Below are positions 25,736-35,863 of a DNA stretch of 64,000 nucleotides, in pieces. Location: NCBI GenBank assembly GCA_964578835.1, contig CAZOEL010000027.1:1-64000 (forward strand), read 5' to 3'. This stretch comes from CAZOEL01 sp964578835. Lineage in GTDB: Bacteria > Desulfobacterota > Syntrophobacteria > Syntrophobacterales > Syntrophobacteraceae. Made by a program: the position numbers and the translations under genes. How positions within the stretch are numbered: position 1 is the first letter of the stretch; every line of letters starts with the position of its first letter. Below the pieces are notes generated by a model. The model made no database searches, was not told the origin of the DNA, and saw only the letters and a list, made by a program, of their open reading frames with translations.

Positions 25736-26383
25736 TCAATCGGGCAGGAATTCGTATAAGACTGGATAGATGGCTTGGATGGATCGGACAAGAGTGTCGG
25801 ATGTTTCCGAAACGGTTCCATACATAGGGCTTGAAATCCTGATAATCGCTCCATCGGAGCGATTATGTAGAGCCGCATTTTTTATCATCTCGACACGGGC
25901 GGTCATCTCGCTCGCACTCACTACGCCCTGGGACTGGTACCAATAGAAAACGACCTGCTGATCTCGGTCCTTTTGAATCAGATAGCGATTCACGTTAATT
26001 GGCGCGAAAGGCTCATTCAAAGGAATCGTCACCCGGGCCGATTCCAGAGGCTCCCAACCGCTTCCAGGCAGGCAATTCTTAGGGGAGTGGATTTGAGCTC
26101 CCTTGCGCTGCGTATCCCAATACCCGATGTAGAGGTTAAGGCCGCGCCCTTGCGGATTCACGTAAACCCTTGAAATGTAATCCTTGAGCTTTAGAACGCC
26201 CAGGGTTCTCTGGTCGAAGCTGAATGACTCTCGCATGCGCCAGTCCCCAATAATGGCGGGGAAAGCATCCAGCGGCTTTCTGAGGGGAATGATTTCACCG
26301 GAAGAGCGAAGTTGCAGGAAAAGTAACGCCGCCAATAGAACTGAACAGGACAAAGCAATACGGAATCGATTCATCATGATCAT
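25736..26383 (-). CDS. epsI: EpsI family protein
   Basis: A 215-residue protein with one N-terminal membrane helix or signal anchor and an outer domain carrying the family motif HSPKNCLPGSGW (residues 99-110, Cys104). EpsI proteins accompany exosortases, sometimes fused to them, and are needed for exopolysaccharide production; the biochemical role is unsettled. It begins five bases after the xrtA stop, so the two are translated together. Confidence 0.93.
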   Translation of the reverse strand: MIMMNRFRIALSCSVLLAALLFLQLRSSGEIIPLRKPLDAFPAIIGDWRMRESFSFDQRTLGVLKLKDYISRVYVNPQGRGLNLYIGYWDTQRKGAQIHSPKNCLPGSGWEPLESARVTIPLNEPFAPINVNRYLIQKDRDQQVVFYWYQSQGVVSASEMTARVEMIKNAALHNRSDGAIIRISSPMYGTVSETSDTLVRSIQAIYPVLYEFLPD

Positions 26384-26388
26384 AACCT

Positions 26389-27279
26389 CTATCGCGCCAG
26401 CTTAAACAACCGCATCAGACCATAAACCCCGAACAAGCCCGCGAAAGCCACCAGAAAGATCAACCATCCGGCAAGAGTGTGATAAAATCCTTCCGCATAT
26501 TGAACGCCAAACCAATAGGCAATGATCCCAGTAATGACAACCCGTCCAGCGTTTGCCACAATGGTGATCGGTATGGCGGAAGCAATCAGAATCGCTCGTG
26601 ACAGCCTGGATTTGAAAGTCACATAAGACCACGCCACCGCCAGCGCGAGGAGAGAGATGAGGGAACGGATGCCGCTGCAAGCTTCAGTTACGCCAAGGCT
26701 TGTGTTGCTCAGCTGAATGACATTCCCATCGAGCAGGACGGGAATGCCCAACATGTCCAATAGCCAGGCCGCATTCTGAGCCGCAAGCCCCTGCAGTGGA
26801 AAGGCTATGGCGTAAAAAATAGTCGAGGGCAATGGGATCATAAAGACCAGATACACAAGGGGGAAGAAGAGCGCCTTGAATACTTCAGTCCCAAGATGAA
26901 ATAGAACCAGCCCGGCAAGGACGATGATGAAAGAGATGCGCATGGTGAAGAACTCTGCGCCGATCTCGCCAATAATGAGCGCCCCGAGTCCAGCCAGAAT
27001 CACAGGCAGCCCGATCCAATTTCCTTTTACATTGACATTCTGGAGCTTCTCACGCTGCATCCATATCAGATAACCGCTAAACAGAGGCACAAGCATCCCA
27101 TGAGAGTAGTTGGGATCGTTCCACCAGTCGTTCACTAGCCCGATAACTACCCTCCAATATAATGCCGCCAGCAGAGCAAGCAAAACGGCAACTTGTGCGA
27201 AATCCAAAGCGCTGAACTGCTTAAGCCTTAACCTACAACGGTCCGCTAAAGAGTGAATATCGGCGCTGCACTCATCCAT
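26389..27279 (-). CDS. xrtA: Exosortase A (EpsH/XrtA)
   Basis: A 296-residue inner-membrane protein with about eight helices. The catalytic triad of exosortases is visible: Cys201 in TEACSGIRSL, Arg246 in VANAGRVVITG and His267 in GFYHTLAGW. It should cut PEP-CTERM tags and transfer the proteins to a new anchor or release them. Four substrate genes are in this window (11290, 13425, 18573 and 42197). It is followed at once by epsI and preceded by an XrtA-associated sugar transferase gene, the usual order. Confidence 0.96.
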   Translation of the reverse strand: MDECSADIHSLADRCRLRLKQFSALDFAQVAVLLALLAALYWRVVIGLVNDWWNDPNYSHGMLVPLFSGYLIWMQREKLQNVNVKGNWIGLPVILAGLGALIIGEIGAEFFTMRISFIIVLAGLVLFHLGTEVFKALFFPLVYLVFMIPLPSTIFYAIAFPLQGLAAQNAAWLLDMLGIPVLLDGNVIQLSNTSLGVTEACSGIRSLISLLALAVAWSYVTFKSRLSRAILIASAIPITIVANAGRVVITGIIAYWFGVQYAEGFYHTLAGWLIFLVAFAGLFGVYGLMRLFKLAR

Positions 27280-27370
27280 ATGGATCCTTCGCTCCCAGCT
27301 CTCTTGAGGAAATGTGAGGTCAATTCAATAGTTCCATTTGAAGCCAAGCAACAAGTGCTTGGCCGAAATT

Positions 27371-28480
27371 TCAACCGCCTGTCGGCATTAAAGCAACTCG
27401 TCTATATACCGACTCGTATGCACTCACCATTGTTCCGACGCTAAATGACTCAAGAACCCTTTTTCTCCCCGCAGCTCCATGTAGTTCTCGAAGACTCGGA
27501 GCCCTCAAGTAGCTCAGTATTGCTTCCCCCAGCGCCCGATCATCCTTCGGCTCAACAAGAGCTCCGGTGTAGCCGTGCATCACCAGTTCGGCATTTCCTC
27601 CCACGCGAGTCGCAACCACCGGAAGCCCTGCCGCCATAGCCTCTAGAATAGTATTGGAGATACCCTCATTTAACGAAGGCAAAACGAACACGTCCAATGC
27701 TCCTAATATTTCGGGAACATCCGAACGGTTTCCCAAAAAAATCGTACCTTCTGGCGCTATTGCCTCGAGCGCATGCCTTTCAGAACCGTCACCAATGACA
27801 ACGAGCCGAGTTTCGGGCGTAGATTCGAGGACATCCGCTATTGCTTTAAAAAGCGTAGGATGGTCCTTTATCGGATCCAATCGTCCTACAACCCCAACAA
27901 TAAATGCATTTGCTGGTATTCCAATTTCTAGCCTGATTCTCTTTCCATTTTCGCACAGGCGGTACTTCGCTGGGTCCACACCGTTGTAAATTTGGTTCAC
28001 CCGCCTTCGAGAACAAATTACAGCTTGGAGCCATTCCTCTATTCTCTTGGATACACAGGTGTATTCGCATACCCAACGCGATAAGAATTTCCTTACATTG
28101 ACGCGTTTACGATCCAAGCCGTAAGGATCATCCATACCCCAACCGTGTTCACCGTGAACCACCTTGCGACAGCCGGCAAGACGAGCGGCAATGATCCCGT
28201 CCATGCCGCTCCAATTCCTTGTATGTACAACATCCGGACGCAGTGAGCTCAAAATTCGCGATAGTCTCCATAAGAAGGCCACCGAATTGCCGTCACTCTT
28301 TCCCAATGAGAGGACTCTGGCTCCCTTTGGCAGCAATTGCTCCGATTCTCCTGAGCTAGAAAGGCACAGGATGATGTGCTCAATGTCTTCCGAAGCATGC
28401 TGCGCTAATGTGGCAATGCCCTTTTCGAGACCTCCTGTTCCAAAGGAGAAGAGGACATGCGCCACACGGATCTTTTTCAT
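27371..28480 (-). CDS. XrtA/PEP-CTERM-associated sugar transferase (TIGR03088 type)
   Basis: A 369-residue GT-B fold glycosyltransferase of family 4. N-terminal half: VLFSFGTGGLEKGIATLAQH, VVHTRNWSGMDGIIAA, and GEHGWGMDD, features of the PEP-CTERM/EpsH1-associated transferase group. C-terminal half: GVVGRLDPIKDHPTLFKAI and FVLPSLNEGISNTILEAMA with the E-x7-E donor-binding motif. It adds a sugar to the growing repeat unit on the cytoplasmic face. Start at 28480 (ATG after GAGGAAG) is preferred over a TTG six codons upstream. Confidence 0.88.
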   Translation of the reverse strand: MKKIRVAHVLFSFGTGGLEKGIATLAQHASEDIEHIILCLSSSGESEQLLPKGARVLSLGKSDGNSVAFLWRLSRILSSLRPDVVHTRNWSGMDGIIAARLAGCRKVVHGEHGWGMDDPYGLDRKRVNVRKFLSRWVCEYTCVSKRIEEWLQAVICSRRRVNQIYNGVDPAKYRLCENGKRIRLEIGIPANAFIVGVVGRLDPIKDHPTLFKAIADVLESTPETRLVVIGDGSERHALEAIAPEGTIFLGNRSDVPEILGALDVFVLPSLNEGISNTILEAMAAGLPVVATRVGGNAELVMHGYTGALVEPKDDRALGEAILSYLRAPSLRELHGAAGRKRVLESFSVGTMVSAYESVYRRVALMPTGG

Positions 28481-28558
28481 AACTGAGATCTTCCTCAAAG
28501 CGGGCTGCAGCTCTGCTGGGTCCCTTTGAGCGATGGGCCACCATGACTGCTCAAGGAA

Positions 28559-30523
28559 TCAACGAGCACTCGCAAAACGTTCATGCCACAGGTTCAGCAT
28601 CAATACTGTCCATAGCTCCGTAGACCTGTTTCTAAGCCCTGACTGGTGCTGGTCCCACAGTTTTTCAAGAATCTTCGGCTGAAGATAAGCCCGGCTGGCT
28701 CCACCATCCAGGATCAGCCCCCTCGCATACTCCCGGAGGTCCTTTCTCAACCATTCCAGGATCGGCACACCGAAGCCCATCTTCTTCCTGTACAAAATAT
28801 CTTCAGGCAAATAACGCCCGAGCGCCTTTTTGAAGATGTGCTTGCCATCCCTCCCAACCAGCTTCATGCGGGATGGGATGCGCGCAACGTACTCCATGAA
28901 GACATGGTCGAGAATCGGGCAACGGACTTCGAGTGAGACTGCCATGCTCGCGCGATCAACTTTGGTAAGAATGTCCTCACAGAGATAAGTCTTCATGTCC
29001 AGGTATTGGATGCGCGAGAGGTGGTCGGGAGCAGGAGCCTTCTTGTAGATGTCGTGGAATTGGCCGGATGTGGCGTAGCCGCCCAGTTCTTCCAGAACAT
29101 CTGGATGTAGTAGCAGACGCTTCTCGTCTTCATAAATGGCGCTGACAGAGAAAAAATAGGCTTCCACAGGATCTCTCGCGACGTTCGAGATGAACGCCTT
29201 TCCACGGAACACTTGCGGCAGGAAATCGGCCTTTGGGTAGAGCCTCCCGAGTAAACCGAAAACAGGCCCCGCCACGCCCGTCGGAAGCAAGTCTCTTACG
29301 AGGTTTTCCCTCATATCAAAATAGTACCTTCGATAGCCGGCAAAGTTCTCATCGCCACCGTCTCCAGAGAGCGCAACTGTGACATTGTCCCTGGCGGTCT
29401 TCGAGACATAGTAGGTGGGGACCGCGGAGGAATCAGCAAAAGGCTCATCGTAATGCCACGCGAGCTTCTCTATCACATGAACCGCTTCCGGGGTGACTTT
29501 AAATTCGTGATGCTTGGTGGAGAAAAGCTCAGCAACCTTTCGGGCGTAAGCAGTTTCGTCATAGCTCGTGACGCTAAAGGCGATCGAATTAGTGATGACC
29601 GGGTCACTGGAACTGCGGGCCATAAGCGCAACGACGGCCGATGAATCGACTCCGCCCGATAGGAAAGCCCCCAGAGGAACTTCGCTTATCATCCTCATGC
29701 ACGTAGATTCATCGAGTATCCCCAGAAGATCATCCATCATCGTAGCCTCACTGAACTCATGGCGGGGCTCGAAACTGATATCCCAATAGGGTTTAACCTC
29801 GAATGAACCTCGTTTTGCCACAGCGTAATGCCCTGCCGGAAGCTTGCGGATGGATCGGAAGATCGACTTCTCTAACGGGACATAAAGGAGCGAGAGGTAA
29901 TCCGACAAAGCCTCGAGGTCGATCTCGCGTGAAATCCCTGGCGCCTCCAGAATGGATTTGATCTCTGAGCCGAAAATAACCCTTCCTGAATCCTCCAGGT
30001 AGTACAAGGGCTTCTTGCCGAGTCGGTCGCGAGCAAGAAATAGTTGCTGGCGCCGCTCATCCCAGAGAGCAAAGGCGAACATGCCCCTGAGGCGCTCAAG
30101 GGATCGTTCTCCCCACTCTTCGTAGGCGTGCACGATGGTTTCTGTATCAGAATTGGTGCGAAACCGGTGTCCCCTGCACTCCAGTTCACGTTTGATTGTT
30201 TGAAAATTGTAGATCTCGCCATTGAAAACTACCCAAATGCTGCCGTCCTCATTCGATAACGGCTGCTGCCCCGATGCAAGATCGATGATGCTCAGTCTGC
30301 GGTGCCCCAAACCGACATTTCCGCGGCATTCCACCTGTGAAGGAGCGGAGTCGATTCCAGCTAGGCGCACGTTAGAAGGTGCTGCCAAGGCACCCACCGC
30401 CGCATTGACAAAGTAGCCCTCCTCGTCCGGGCCTCTATGAGCCAACTGTCGAGTCATCCGCATCAGGACGGAAAAGTCGACTGTACTTCCGTCCATATGA
30501 AAGATGCCTGCTATTCCACACAT
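28559..30523 (-). CDS. XrtA-associated amidotransferase 1 (asparagine synthase-like)
   Basis: A 654-residue AsnB-type enzyme. The glutaminase domain begins MCGIAGIF with the nucleophile Cys2, then RGPDEEG, GHRRLSIIDL and NGEIYNF. The synthetase domain carries the ATP-binding SGGVDSS and ALSGDGGDENFAGY. It should release ammonia from glutamine and use it to amidate a carboxylate, in this system probably a sugar acid or acyl group of the polysaccharide rather than free aspartate. Length and motifs match the exosortase A-associated family. A second, Cys-less paralogue is at 56460-58319. Confidence 0.9.
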   Translation of the reverse strand: MCGIAGIFHMDGSTVDFSVLMRMTRQLAHRGPDEEGYFVNAAVGALAAPSNVRLAGIDSAPSQVECRGNVGLGHRRLSIIDLASGQQPLSNEDGSIWVVFNGEIYNFQTIKRELECRGHRFRTNSDTETIVHAYEEWGERSLERLRGMFAFALWDERRQQLFLARDRLGKKPLYYLEDSGRVIFGSEIKSILEAPGISREIDLEALSDYLSLLYVPLEKSIFRSIRKLPAGHYAVAKRGSFEVKPYWDISFEPRHEFSEATMMDDLLGILDESTCMRMISEVPLGAFLSGGVDSSAVVALMARSSSDPVITNSIAFSVTSYDETAYARKVAELFSTKHHEFKVTPEAVHVIEKLAWHYDEPFADSSAVPTYYVSKTARDNVTVALSGDGGDENFAGYRRYYFDMRENLVRDLLPTGVAGPVFGLLGRLYPKADFLPQVFRGKAFISNVARDPVEAYFFSVSAIYEDEKRLLLHPDVLEELGGYATSGQFHDIYKKAPAPDHLSRIQYLDMKTYLCEDILTKVDRASMAVSLEVRCPILDHVFMEYVARIPSRMKLVGRDGKHIFKKALGRYLPEDILYRKKMGFGVPILEWLRKDLREYARGLILDGGASRAYLQPKILEKLWDQHQSGLRNRSTELWTVLMLNLWHERFASAR

Positions 30524-30563
30524 TCGCAGTGTCTTCCTCAGTATAAGCCATAGCCCGTGAGAT

Positions 30564-31826
30564 TCACGGGGCTGAAGTAAATTCGAGCGCCCCTATATCT
30601 ATGGGGCCAATGGAGGGGCGCGGAACCCCGCCAACCGGATGCGCGTACTGATAAAGAGGCGTCAGATCGTAGCCGTTTGCAGCGCCAGGGCTTCGCCCCA
30701 CATCGATCGCACCTCTGGCGGAAGTCTCAAGATTGTATTCAAATTGTGCCCTGTTCTTGAAGCCAGGGTCCCTGGCAGACACGAAGTTTGACGCCATTTG
30801 CGGCGCCTTGTCCATGGATGAATCGTATACGGCGCCATCGCCGCAAAGGATGTTGTTGGTCAGCCGCACGACAAAGCTCTCCGGGTGAGACCGAACAAAG
30901 TATCCCTTGCCGGGAAGATCGTTCACGATGGTGTTGTTGACCAGATATAGTTCACGTCCCTTGTTCCACAGGACGGTTTTTCCATCTACTTCCCTGCCGT
31001 AAGAAATGACGCTGCTGTTCAGCGTTTTCGGCCCCTGCTGTATCAGATTGCCGATGACGTAGGAGTAACCGCCGTTGGGGAGGTCGATCTGATAGCTGGA
31101 GTCACCGCTTTCCTCATCCATAATCCGGTTGTAAAGTATATGGTTGGTTTCGGCCCGGCTCTTCACGTTGTGGCCGACCCGGGCCATATGCGAATAAGAG
31201 AATCTGAGAGTAAAGCTTTTTGCCTGTCCCACGTAGATGTTGTGCGTTTGCCCGGATCCATCGCCGTTTCGAAAGAACTCAGTATGTTCAATGAGAATAT
31301 CAGACTGCCTGTCAACACCGGTCAAGATGCCGTTTTCGTTATCGTGAATGTAACAACGTCTCACTGTCAAATTCTTCCCACCATCCGCCTTGATGCCTGC
31401 CCCGTTCTTATTGGCAACACGGGCTCCCGAAAATTCCAGATTTTCCAGCGTGAGGTTATTGCCTTGCTGAAGGAGCAGCGCCTTGCCATTCAGGATTTGC
31501 CTTGTCCCCTCAATGTGGGCGTACCCACCTTTTCCCCGTATGGTAACTTCGTCAGCTGAGACGACGCAAATGTCGTCAGGGTATCGACCGGCGTCCACTT
31601 CTATGATGTCCCCACGTTTTGCGGTTTTCAATGCGCCTGAGATCGTCTTGTGCTCTCGAGCAGGTCCAACCTGAATGATCCGGGGCGAATTGTCCTCCCC
31701 TAAATCATCCGACAGCACCGCTCGCAAAGAAATGCTATCGTCCCTCCAGGCAATGGTATATTCCGATATTCCGATGTTAGCTATGGCCAGCATTACATAA
31801 AAAACATAGGACACCTTAACGTTCAC
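30564..31826 (-). CDS. Secreted right-handed beta-helix protein
   Basis: A 420-residue protein with an N-terminal membrane segment or signal peptide and a parallel beta-helix built from short Asn/Gly-rich turns (NLTLENLEFSGARVANKNGA, NLTVRRCYIHDNENGI, ILIEHTEFFRNGDG). The fold is that of pectate lyases, alginate lyases and epimerases; catalytic residues cannot be assigned. Its position in the polysaccharide operon, with an 11-base overlap with the preceding glycosyltransferase gene, suggests lysis or epimerisation of the exported polymer. No PEP-CTERM tag. Confidence 0.75.
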   Translation of the reverse strand: MNVKVSYVFYVMLAIANIGISEYTIAWRDDSISLRAVLSDDLGEDNSPRIIQVGPAREHKTISGALKTAKRGDIIEVDAGRYPDDICVVSADEVTIRGKGGYAHIEGTRQILNGKALLLQQGNNLTLENLEFSGARVANKNGAGIKADGGKNLTVRRCYIHDNENGILTGVDRQSDILIEHTEFFRNGDGSGQTHNIYVGQAKSFTLRFSYSHMARVGHNVKSRAETNHILYNRIMDEESGDSSYQIDLPNGGYSYVIGNLIQQGPKTLNSSVISYGREVDGKTVLWNKGRELYLVNNTIVNDLPGKGYFVRSHPESFVVRLTNNILCGDGAVYDSSMDKAPQMASNFVSARDPGFKNRAQFEYNLETSARGAIDVGRSPGAANGYDLTPLYQYAHPVGGVPRPSIGPIDIGALEFTSAP

Positions 31827-33030
31827 TTTTTATGAAGCCTTTATCACTTTGACATGCTCTGGAATCTAAAACCCCTGTGAAGACATTCTGCACTTCGTCT
31901 GCCACACGATTCCAAGATCTGTTATGAATGGTCGCCCTGATTTTCCAAGGACTCCAGCTGCTTTGCAACACTTTGTGAATTACCTGTGCAAGAGCCTCCG
32001 GCGTACGAGGGGTAACTTGAAAGCCATTGACGCCGTCAACGACCAAATCTGGAATTCCCCCTACCGACGTCGCTACTACTGGGATGCCGCTGGCAAAAGC
32101 TTCAAGGACTACATTTGGACAACCTTCTCTAGAACTAGCAAGGCAAAACAACCCTGCAGCTCGATAGCAGCAAGGTAACTGCTCATGGGGGACGCGCCCT
32201 AAAAAGGTAATATGTTTCTCAATCTTTAACGAAATGGCAAGTTCAGTAAGACCTCCGCGCTCTGGGCCCTCACCGGCGATCTGAAGCGATATCCCAGGGT
32301 AGTCGGGAACTAAACAGGCAATTGCCTGGATCAACATGTCGAAACCTTTTTCGGGCACGAGATTGCCTGCCGCAAGAACAATTGGTTTCGGCTGCGCTGC
32401 TCTTGCGTCGTTATCAGGACGAAAAGAGTCCAAGTCGACGCCATTGGGGATGATGTAAGTCGGGCTGTTTGCATCGGAGGTTGAAAGTTCTCTAATGCGC
32501 CTGGCAAGCGGCTCGCTTACGGCAATAGAAGCATCGCAGGCATTGAAGACCCTCCGAACTTTCTGCAAGATCCCTGGTAGAGAAGGATAAAGGTTGATAT
32601 CCGTACCGCGAGCCGTAATGACCAGGGGCAGGCTGAGCTTTTCCGCAATATAGGCCGCAGCGTAACCATCAGGATACACATAATGTGAATCCATAAGATC
32701 AAAGGGGCCTTCTTCCTCTACTAATCTCCTTACAGAGCCGAGGGAGAATAACCCCATAGCCGCCCCCTGAAATCTGGTGAACAGGCCTGGTATCATCGGG
32801 TATCTTGGGTGTAGCACCTTCGAACGGCGATAGGTATCATTTCCGGGCACACTTGAGTGAACGGCCCAGCGCGTTTTGAATGGGAGTCTCGGAAAGAAAG
32901 GTACCGGGGCCACAATAGACCACTTTTCTGCATATCGGTCCGCCCATGCTCCCATCCTTCTAGCCACAAACCCCCCTAAACCCAGGGATATGCTATTTGG
33001 GAAGAGTGATGTGAAAGTTATGACGCGCAA
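31816..33030 (-). CDS. Glycosyltransferase family 4
   Basis: A 404-residue GT-B transferase. Motifs: DSHYVYPDGYAAAYIAEKL and ITARGTDINLYP in the acceptor half; VLAAGNLVPEKGFDMLIQAI and FCLASSREGCPNVVLEAFAS (E-x7-E) in the donor half. It resembles exopolysaccharide transferases of the WcaL/EpsF kind; sugar specificity unknown. Overlaps the ligase-like gene upstream by 13 bases and the beta-helix gene downstream by 11, so it is translationally coupled to both. Confidence 0.85.
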   Translation of the reverse strand: MRVITFTSLFPNSISLGLGGFVARRMGAWADRYAEKWSIVAPVPFFPRLPFKTRWAVHSSVPGNDTYRRSKVLHPRYPMIPGLFTRFQGAAMGLFSLGSVRRLVEEEGPFDLMDSHYVYPDGYAAAYIAEKLSLPLVITARGTDINLYPSLPGILQKVRRVFNACDASIAVSEPLARRIRELSTSDANSPTYIIPNGVDLDSFRPDNDARAAQPKPIVLAAGNLVPEKGFDMLIQAIACLVPDYPGISLQIAGEGPERGGLTELAISLKIEKHITFLGRVPHEQLPCCYRAAGLFCLASSREGCPNVVLEAFASGIPVVATSVGGIPDLVVDGVNGFQVTPRTPEALAQVIHKVLQSSWSPWKIRATIHNRSWNRVADEVQNVFTGVLDSRACQSDKGFIKSER

Positions 33031-34373
33031 ATTTGCCGCTCGCTATGGGAAATAGGCCGCCCAGTATCACTAACGACCATATACCCTTGCTCAATATCAG
33101 CTTCAAGTCCGGCATACATCGTCGCCTGCGCTTGCAACTCCCTCGACAGAACTACATGGAGGCTAACCGCGAGTCCTACGTACTGATAGAAGAGATCGAA
33201 ATACGCCAATCCGAGGAATGCGCCATTCACTAGATAGGCCACAAGCCCGATCAACAGCGCATCAGCGTAATCCGAGAAGAACTGTCCCTCATAGAGAAGA
33301 TTTGATCGCCTTATCACGCTAGTAAGCCTTCGTATTACGGATAAGATGAGCGTAAGAAAAACGAAAATCCCAGGGAAACCCATTTCCCCCAGTACTTCAA
33401 AATAAATGCTGTGCACATCATGAAAGTCTTGAGGGTTGGGAGCATAGCGTGCGACAGTCTCGCGGGTAAATGCATTTAACCCGCCCCCAGTCAGTGGGCG
33501 ATCAATAGCCATATTCCAGGCGGCATGCCAAGCATTGATGCGTCCCATAGCTGAAGCGTCTTCCTCGTATCGTTGAATCGTATCCATCCTGGAATACCAG
33601 CGCTCCGGCACAAACGGAAGCATGAGAAGGATTGCTATTACCCCGATGACCAAAATAGTCAACTTTTGTTTGACTCGCATAAATAAGGTCATGGCGCTGA
33701 CCAGCATCGCTAACGCTGCGCCACGTGAGTCCGTAAGGATTACTGAAAGAGGAGAAACCCAGAAGAGGCACCAGAAGAGACGTTTAACCCACAATTTCTC
33801 TTCACTTCGCGCCAGTGCAAAAAATAGGGGCCAAACCATGTTGATGACCAGTCCCATTTCATTGTTCCCCTCAAAAAATGTACCCTCAGGGCCCCACACT
33901 CGCCCCCCACCCGTACTCCCTCCCAGAATCCCCCAGACCGAACCTTTGAAAGCATAGAACCCTATGCTGACAGCTATAGTCAGGACAAGCCGACGGATGT
34001 GTTCTATTGACTTGATCAGACATACTGTGACGATTATCATCAATAATATTTTTGAAAAGCGGTCCCATTCTCGAAGGAATCCCTCTGGGTTAAGGGACGT
34101 AAACCAACCTAGAGATGCTAACACCCATAATGTAGCAATCAACATAGTTTCTCGGCATACTGGAAAGCGGCGATCCCCTCTGAAGAAGAAGAATCCAATG
34201 ATTGTGGCCGCCGCAATCCCAAAGGCTATTGGCAATTGACGAGCAAATCCCCAAGCCAGGCGGTGCGGGTTCATATAGGATATGAATGCGTAAAGCATCA
34301 CCCCATTTACAGGACTGAAGAGTGAGATAGGTATACTTGATACAAAAAAAAGGGCTACAATTATGTCCCTCAT
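33018..34373 (-). CDS. O-antigen ligase-like, exosortase A-associated O-glycosylation ligase
   Basis: A 451-residue protein with about ten to eleven membrane helices and a large periplasmic loop, the Wzy_C/WaaL layout. MLYAFISYMNPHRLAWGFA near the N-terminus and FHDVHSIYFEVLGEMGFPG in the loop (the H-x3-E-x2-GE type motif) match the exosortase A-associated ligase family (TIGR03097 type). It may polymerise repeat units or transfer glycan to PEP-CTERM proteins, which are rich in Ser and Thr. Confidence 0.88.
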   Translation of the reverse strand: MRDIIVALFFVSSIPISLFSPVNGVMLYAFISYMNPHRLAWGFARQLPIAFGIAAATIIGFFFFRGDRRFPVCRETMLIATLWVLASLGWFTSLNPEGFLREWDRFSKILLMIIVTVCLIKSIEHIRRLVLTIAVSIGFYAFKGSVWGILGGSTGGGRVWGPEGTFFEGNNEMGLVINMVWPLFFALARSEEKLWVKRLFWCLFWVSPLSVILTDSRGAALAMLVSAMTLFMRVKQKLTILVIGVIAILLMLPFVPERWYSRMDTIQRYEEDASAMGRINAWHAAWNMAIDRPLTGGGLNAFTRETVARYAPNPQDFHDVHSIYFEVLGEMGFPGIFVFLTLILSVIRRLTSVIRRSNLLYEGQFFSDYADALLIGLVAYLVNGAFLGLAYFDLFYQYVGLAVSLHVVLSRELQAQATMYAGLEADIEQGYMVVSDTGRPISHSERQICAS

Positions 34374-34483
34374 GAGGTAGATGTATCCTTGCTCTTGTCT
34401 AGGTGGAACTCGCTGTAAGGTTTCTCCGAGTTGTAATTATCCCGCTCGGGCCATCCTCCTTCAGGTATTCGAAAGAGCAGCAC

Positions 34484-35863
34484 TCAAATTTTTGATCTAG
34501 ATACCGTAAGATTGAAAACCTCAGCCATTCTCCCAATGAGATGTTTTCTTTCGAATCCAGCCAAGTATCCTTCGTCCGGGTTGAAGCCACTGGGAGAGGA
34601 GTTGACACACTCCCTGAGGATGCACACAAGCCTGTCTATGTCATTAGGTTCTGAGACCCATCCAAGCCGCGCATTCTCAACTATTTCAGTCGCTGCGCCT
34701 TGTCGTGCAATGCACAACACTGGCCTCTTGGCCGCCATATATTCGAAAAGTTTTCCTGGTAGTACCCCGCTTGTCGTCTCTCCCGTGTCCACGATCAACA
34801 GGAGTGCATCCGCACCCTTTTGAAGAGCCTTCGATCTGCCATAAGGCACATCTGGAAAGAAGCGAACAACGTCCTGGAGGTTGAGCCGCTCAGTAATTTC
34901 GCACATCATCATCTCGATCTCTTGTGACATACCGCCATAGTACTCTAGCCGCAATCTGCTTCTGACCGATGGTTCAGCAGCGATAAGCCTCGCTATAGCT
35001 TCCAAAAGTTCATAACCTCTGCGGTTCTTGAACAGACGGCCAGTGTAGACTATACGGAAGGCTTTAGGATCACTTTTCTCGGGTTCGACTGATTCATATT
35101 CCTCTATATCGAATCCATTTGTGATGGTGTGAAATCTATCTTCTGCAACACCACAAATACGCTTGCGAAGCACTTCTTCCTTTGGTCTAGAGACAGTGAT
35201 GACAGCGTTGGCATTGGCAAGCACCCGTCTTTCCATGCGCAACTCGAAACGCTTGCGCCATTCGGGAAGCCATTCGCGTAAGACGTCTCCCGTCCAGAGG
35301 TCACGATAATCAGCAACCCAAGGGATACCCGTCTTAGCTTTTAGTAACTTGCCGATGATAAGAGAGGTAAATGGGGGAGCAGTGGTGAAAAGTAAATCTG
35401 GTTTCCAAGTGCGGATGGCCTGCAACCCCACCCGAAACGCCAATGGAATCCAAAGGCACCAGTCATCCGGTATCATTAGGTGTCTGCGCGCTAAATAATC
35501 CCACTTAGCCTTCATCCTACCAAAAGCATGACGCATTAGCCCTGCCCCTCCCATCGAAATCCCCAGCGCTGGCGAATGGATCCCACCGGCCCGATGCTGA
35601 TTAGAAGGCGGTTTCACTTCTGAGATTATTTCCACGAGGGATTCCAAAGGCCTAAGCATAGTTGCGCGGAAGACTGGAACTTTATAAGGGATTTCGGTCA
35701 ATGTTTGTTCATCTCGAGGATTTACCGAAGCTATGTCGATCGATAGAACGCCAGCATCCCAGCCAAATGAAGGCAAATGTTGGCACATCTTTATCGGCCG
35801 AAGACGCCCGATAGCCTTCATCGGAGGAAATTCACCGGCTATAATCAACACTCGTCTTTTCAT
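34484..35863 (-). CDS. Glycosyltransferase family 4 (WbuB-like)
   Basis: A 459-residue transferase: VLIIAGEFPPMKAIGRLRPI at the N-terminus, ITVSRPKEEVLRKR and ITNGFD at the domain junction, FRIVYTGRLFKNRRGYELLE in the donor half. LLIVDTGETTSGVLPGKLFEYMA is the donor-contact segment seen in WbuB-like enzymes. Directly follows the GT gene upstream with no space between. Confidence 0.85.
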   Translation of the reverse strand: MKRRVLIIAGEFPPMKAIGRLRPIKMCQHLPSFGWDAGVLSIDIASVNPRDEQTLTEIPYKVPVFRATMLRPLESLVEIISEVKPPSNQHRAGGIHSPALGISMGGAGLMRHAFGRMKAKWDYLARRHLMIPDDWCLWIPLAFRVGLQAIRTWKPDLLFTTAPPFTSLIIGKLLKAKTGIPWVADYRDLWTGDVLREWLPEWRKRFELRMERRVLANANAVITVSRPKEEVLRKRICGVAEDRFHTITNGFDIEEYESVEPEKSDPKAFRIVYTGRLFKNRRGYELLEAIARLIAAEPSVRSRLRLEYYGGMSQEIEMMMCEITERLNLQDVVRFFPDVPYGRSKALQKGADALLLIVDTGETTSGVLPGKLFEYMAAKRPVLCIARQGAATEIVENARLGWVSEPNDIDRLVCILRECVNSSPSGFNPDEGYLAGFERKHLIGRMAEVFNLTVSRSKI